This document shows, piece by piece, positions 7,507 through 9,387 of a stretch of 9,387 nt of DNA (position 1 is the stretch's first letter; every line of letters begins with the position of its first letter). Source of the DNA: CAYSDH01 sp964429805 (GTDB taxonomy: Bacteria > Bacteroidota > Bacteroidia > Flavobacteriales_D > JABDKJ01); NCBI GenBank assembly GCA_964429805.1, contig CAYSDH010000094.1, positions 1-9,387 on the forward strand, in the 5' to 3' direction. Position numbers and translations under genes: made by a program. The notes beneath the pieces were generated by a model. The model did not search any database, was not told where the DNA came from, and was given only the letters and a program-made list of their open reading frames with translations.

Positions 7507-8307
7507 TCAGTTTAGCTTAATCTCTGTTCTTCTGTTTTTTTCCTTGCCTGCCTCTGTCTCATTAGACTCAACAGGCTGTGTCTCCCCTGCACTTGAGGCT
7601 TTAATTTTTGACACCGGAACACCACGAGACACCAGTTCAGCTTTGATAGACATGGCTCTTTCCATACCTAATTTCTCATTGTACGCCTCACTCCCTTTGT
7701 CGTCAGTATGGCCTATAATATCTACCGTACGCTCGCTTTTTCTCAACTCCAACGCCAAGTCATCAAGATAGGTGATGATGTTCTGATTACTAATTTTTTG
7801 GTCCGACTTGTAAGGGAAATATATCAGCGCACCGCCCAGAGTAGCTTGCACGTTTTCATTTCGAGTCACCCATTTAAACAGCGCTCCATCAAACTGTCCA
7901 TTCTTCTCATCAATATCATCTTTGAGGTGAGCAGCTAACTCGATGAAGACATCCACAGAATCACTTAAGAGGTCTTTGACTTTTGCCGCTCTGGCTAGCC
8001 CCATGTTGTCAAAACCAGTGGGCGCTGACTCGTCTGACCAATATGGCCCCGATATGATAAGCGCTTGTCCTTCTTTGGCTTCCGCCAGCACAGAATCTCT
8101 AAACTGAGACCATCGATTGTCTATGACGGCATCTGCCGTGTTTGTTTTAAAACTGAGTGCGCCATATTTCGGAGCCGATGCAGACTGCACTTCAGAAGAG
8201 GCATCTGAAAAGAAGACACAGTGGCCTTTTATACCACAGGTATACCACTGCCATGATATGACAGACCATATTAAAAACAGGCCGATGCAGAGTAACGTGC
8301 GTCCCAT
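7507..8307 (-). CDS. OmpA-family peptidoglycan-binding protein with N-terminal membrane anchor
   Basis: The protein has 266 residues. Residues 4-20 are hydrophobic and lack a clear cleavage site, so they form an uncleaved anchor or signal; two cysteines follow at once in WYTCGIKGHC. The C-terminal OmpA domain spans about 155-266. It starts with ALIYFPYKSD and contains IIGHTDDKGSEAYNEKLG, in which Asp202 and Arg217 sit 15 apart, the spacing of the two residues that hold diaminopimelate in OmpA/Pal domains. It ends with the usual NRRTEI. Residues 50-125 look like a second, degenerate OmpA-like domain (ALIISGPYW, then NMGLARAAKVKDLL). The expected place is the periplasm, held at the inner membrane, binding the cell wall. 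It has no beta-barrel porin part and no lipobox. It is the first gene of a pair with the HhH protein. The 135 bases upstream (8308-8442) contain no convincing Bacteroidetes promoter or terminator, so its transcription start is unclear. Confidence 0.9.
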   Translation of the reverse strand: MGRTLLCIGLFLIWSVISWQWYTCGIKGHCVFFSDASSEVQSASAPKYGALSFKTNTADAVIDNRWSQFRDSVLAEAKEGQALIISGPYWSDESAPTGFDNMGLARAAKVKDLLSDSVDVFIELAAHLKDDIDEKNGQFDGALFKWVTRNENVQATLGGALIYFPYKSDQKISNQNIITYLDDLALELRKSERTVDIIGHTDDKGSEAYNEKLGMERAMSIKAELVSRGVPVSKIKASSAGETQPVESNETEAGKEKNRRTEIKLN

Positions 8308-8442
8308 TACGGAGGTCTTGATTGATTAGCTATAATTGGCTTTTCGCGCCTTGCGCCTAAAATTATTAAAATTCAGATAGGCTCTGGTATACAGCGCTTT
8401 AACTATGGAGAAATAGCCGTAGTCCGTTAATAAATCTGATTT

Positions 8443-9387
8443 TTAGGGTTGATCATCAAGACCGAGCACCCCTATTCCTTGCTCGAAAACAACATCAACC
8501 GGAATACCCGCTTTGCTCAAGCGATCTAGATCAGACTGAAGCTCAGGTCCTACTTTTCCTTTTTCAGCCATCAGCTTCTTTACTCCTTCTAAATCACCGT
8601 CTCCTTGCAACTGCAAAATGACTGCACTAAGCGAAGTCATGGCCTTCTTCATGTTCTCCATATCCACTGAGTAGGTGCCCGTCTCTTCATTTCTGGTGAA
8701 TGCCCCCATCTCTTGGAAATAATTGAAGCGCAACATATTTGCCTGACCATGCGCACTTGAGGCGCCAAACCTGACTGACCGAAATATTCCAGCCAAAAAG
8801 GTGACATAATTATCCATCAGCTCACCGTCAGGAATTTCATTTTTACCAAACAGTTCTGTGACCATATATAATCCTAAGATATCCGCCTTTCCTTCTTCCA
8901 ATGGCGAGTAAGTGTCTTTGAGTGCCTCGCGCACTGTGCCTTTGCCGTTAATTGTGTTTTTAATCCCCAAACCATGTGCCACTTCATGAAACATGGTGTT
9001 GCCAAAAAAGGCATCAAAAGTGATGTGCTTGCGCTGAGCTGGGTCGATAAGCTCATCAGCAATAAGTACCAAAATCTTGTCGTACTTGGCTCTCATCGCA
9101 TTCTTTAGTTGCGATCTGCGCGTGCCTTTACTGGTCTGAATCTCTTCGTCATTTGGCAGATTAACAGCGATAGTTTTTGAGCCGCTATTGCAGTCTCCAG
9201 CATAATAGACCACGTCATAAGCATTGAGTTGCGAGTCTCTACCTGGTGACTCCATTTTGTATTTCGCCTCAACGGGCAGTCCTTCTTGCAGACTAGGAAG
9301 AAATGCCACATACCGCTCTAGTCGCTTACTCCAAGCCATGTCTTTGACTAGTACATACGCTTCATGAGCGGCTTTGTACCCAAATAG
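8443..9387 (-). CDS. Zinc peptidase related to family M49 (dipeptidyl peptidase III), C-terminal part; 5' end beyond window
   Basis: The frame is open from the right edge (first visible codons L-F-G-Y-K-A-A-H-E-A) to the stop at 8443, giving 314 visible codons. The ATG at 9339 is an internal methionine and should not be taken as the start. The zinc site is clear: HEVAHGLG (8988-8965) supplies two histidines and the catalytic glutamate, and LEEGKADILGLY, about 30 residues later (8901-8866), supplies the third ligand. It corresponds to the EECRAE motif of dipeptidyl peptidase III. The preceding FDAFFGNTMF and the following LRFNYFQEMGAF are typical of the bacterial branch of this family, often annotated only as Zn-dependent hydrolase. 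It has HEXXH where animal DPP III has HEXXGH. No membrane segment is visible; cellular location cannot be judged without the N-terminus. It lies 135 bases before the OmpA gene in the same direction. Confidence 0.85.
   Translation of the reverse strand, partial: LFGYKAAHEAYVLVKDMAWSKRLERYVAFLPSLQEGLPVEAKYKMESPGRDSQLNAYDVVYYAGDCNSGSKTIAVNLPNDEEIQTSKGTRRSQLKNAMRAKYDKILVLIADELIDPAQRKHITFDAFFGNTMFHEVAHGLGIKNTINGKGTVREALKDTYSPLEEGKADILGLYMVTELFGKNEIPDGELMDNYVTFLAGIFRSVRFGASSAHGQANMLRFNYFQEMGAFTRNEETGTYSVDMENMKKAMTSLSAVILQLQGDGDLEGVKKLMAEKGKVGPELQSDLDRLSKAGIPVDVVFEQGIGVLGLDDQP

Noticed and set aside
8330..8440. Short inverted repeats (GCGCC/GGCGC and AAATC/GATTT) between the peptidase and OmpA genes
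   Set aside because: Stems are too short or self-palindromic and have no U-tract; not a credible terminator or operator.
9063..9339. ATG at 9339 as the start of the M49-like gene
   Set aside because: The frame stays open upstream to the window edge and the family is much longer, so this is an internal methionine.

Overview
The window looks like a piece of a Bacteroidetes genome, most likely a marine Flavobacteriales/Cryomorphaceae-like lineage. The evidence is a giant secreted multi-PKD protein of the gliding/type IX secretion kind, a flavobacterial-type ATP-dependent PEP carboxykinase, an OmpA-C protein with an N-terminal membrane anchor, and a textbook Bacteroidetes promoter (TTG-N19-TAnnTTTG) in front of pckA. 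A run of 10 N at 2358-2367 shows that this is a scaffolded draft assembly.

Layout. Positions 4253 down to 1 (minus strand) are one very large secreted protein gene of about 16 visible PKD-like repeats. It is cut by the N run and runs off the left edge before its C-terminus. Beyond the N run the reading frame stays open all the way to base 1, in a phase that fits the first half if the true gap is a multiple of three. Positions 4365-4405 hold a strong intrinsic terminator for pckA. Positions 4425-6038 (minus) are pckA, the gluconeogenic PEP carboxykinase, with its promoter at 6062-6091. Divergently, 6153-6722 (plus) encodes an unrecognised protein with two membrane helices. Positions 8307 down to 6747 (minus) hold a two-gene unit: an inner-membrane-anchored OmpA-family protein, then a membrane-anchored coiled-coil protein ending in a helix-hairpin-helix domain. 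Positions 9387 down to 8443 (minus) are the C-terminal part of a zinc peptidase related to family M49 (dipeptidyl peptidase III); its start lies beyond the right edge. No stretch above 300 bases lacks a gene. No tRNA, rRNA, CRISPR array, insertion sequence or phage gene was seen.

How the genes relate. The PKD protein and the OmpA/HhH pair are cell-envelope genes, and pckA and the peptidase are metabolic or housekeeping genes; nothing suggests one pathway. The most intriguing unit is the OmpA/HhH pair. By charge distribution one protein projects a peptidoglycan-binding domain into the periplasm, while the other projects a coiled coil and a potential nucleic-acid-binding HhH domain into the cytoplasm. 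Together they could span the inner membrane. That role is inference, not something the sequence proves.
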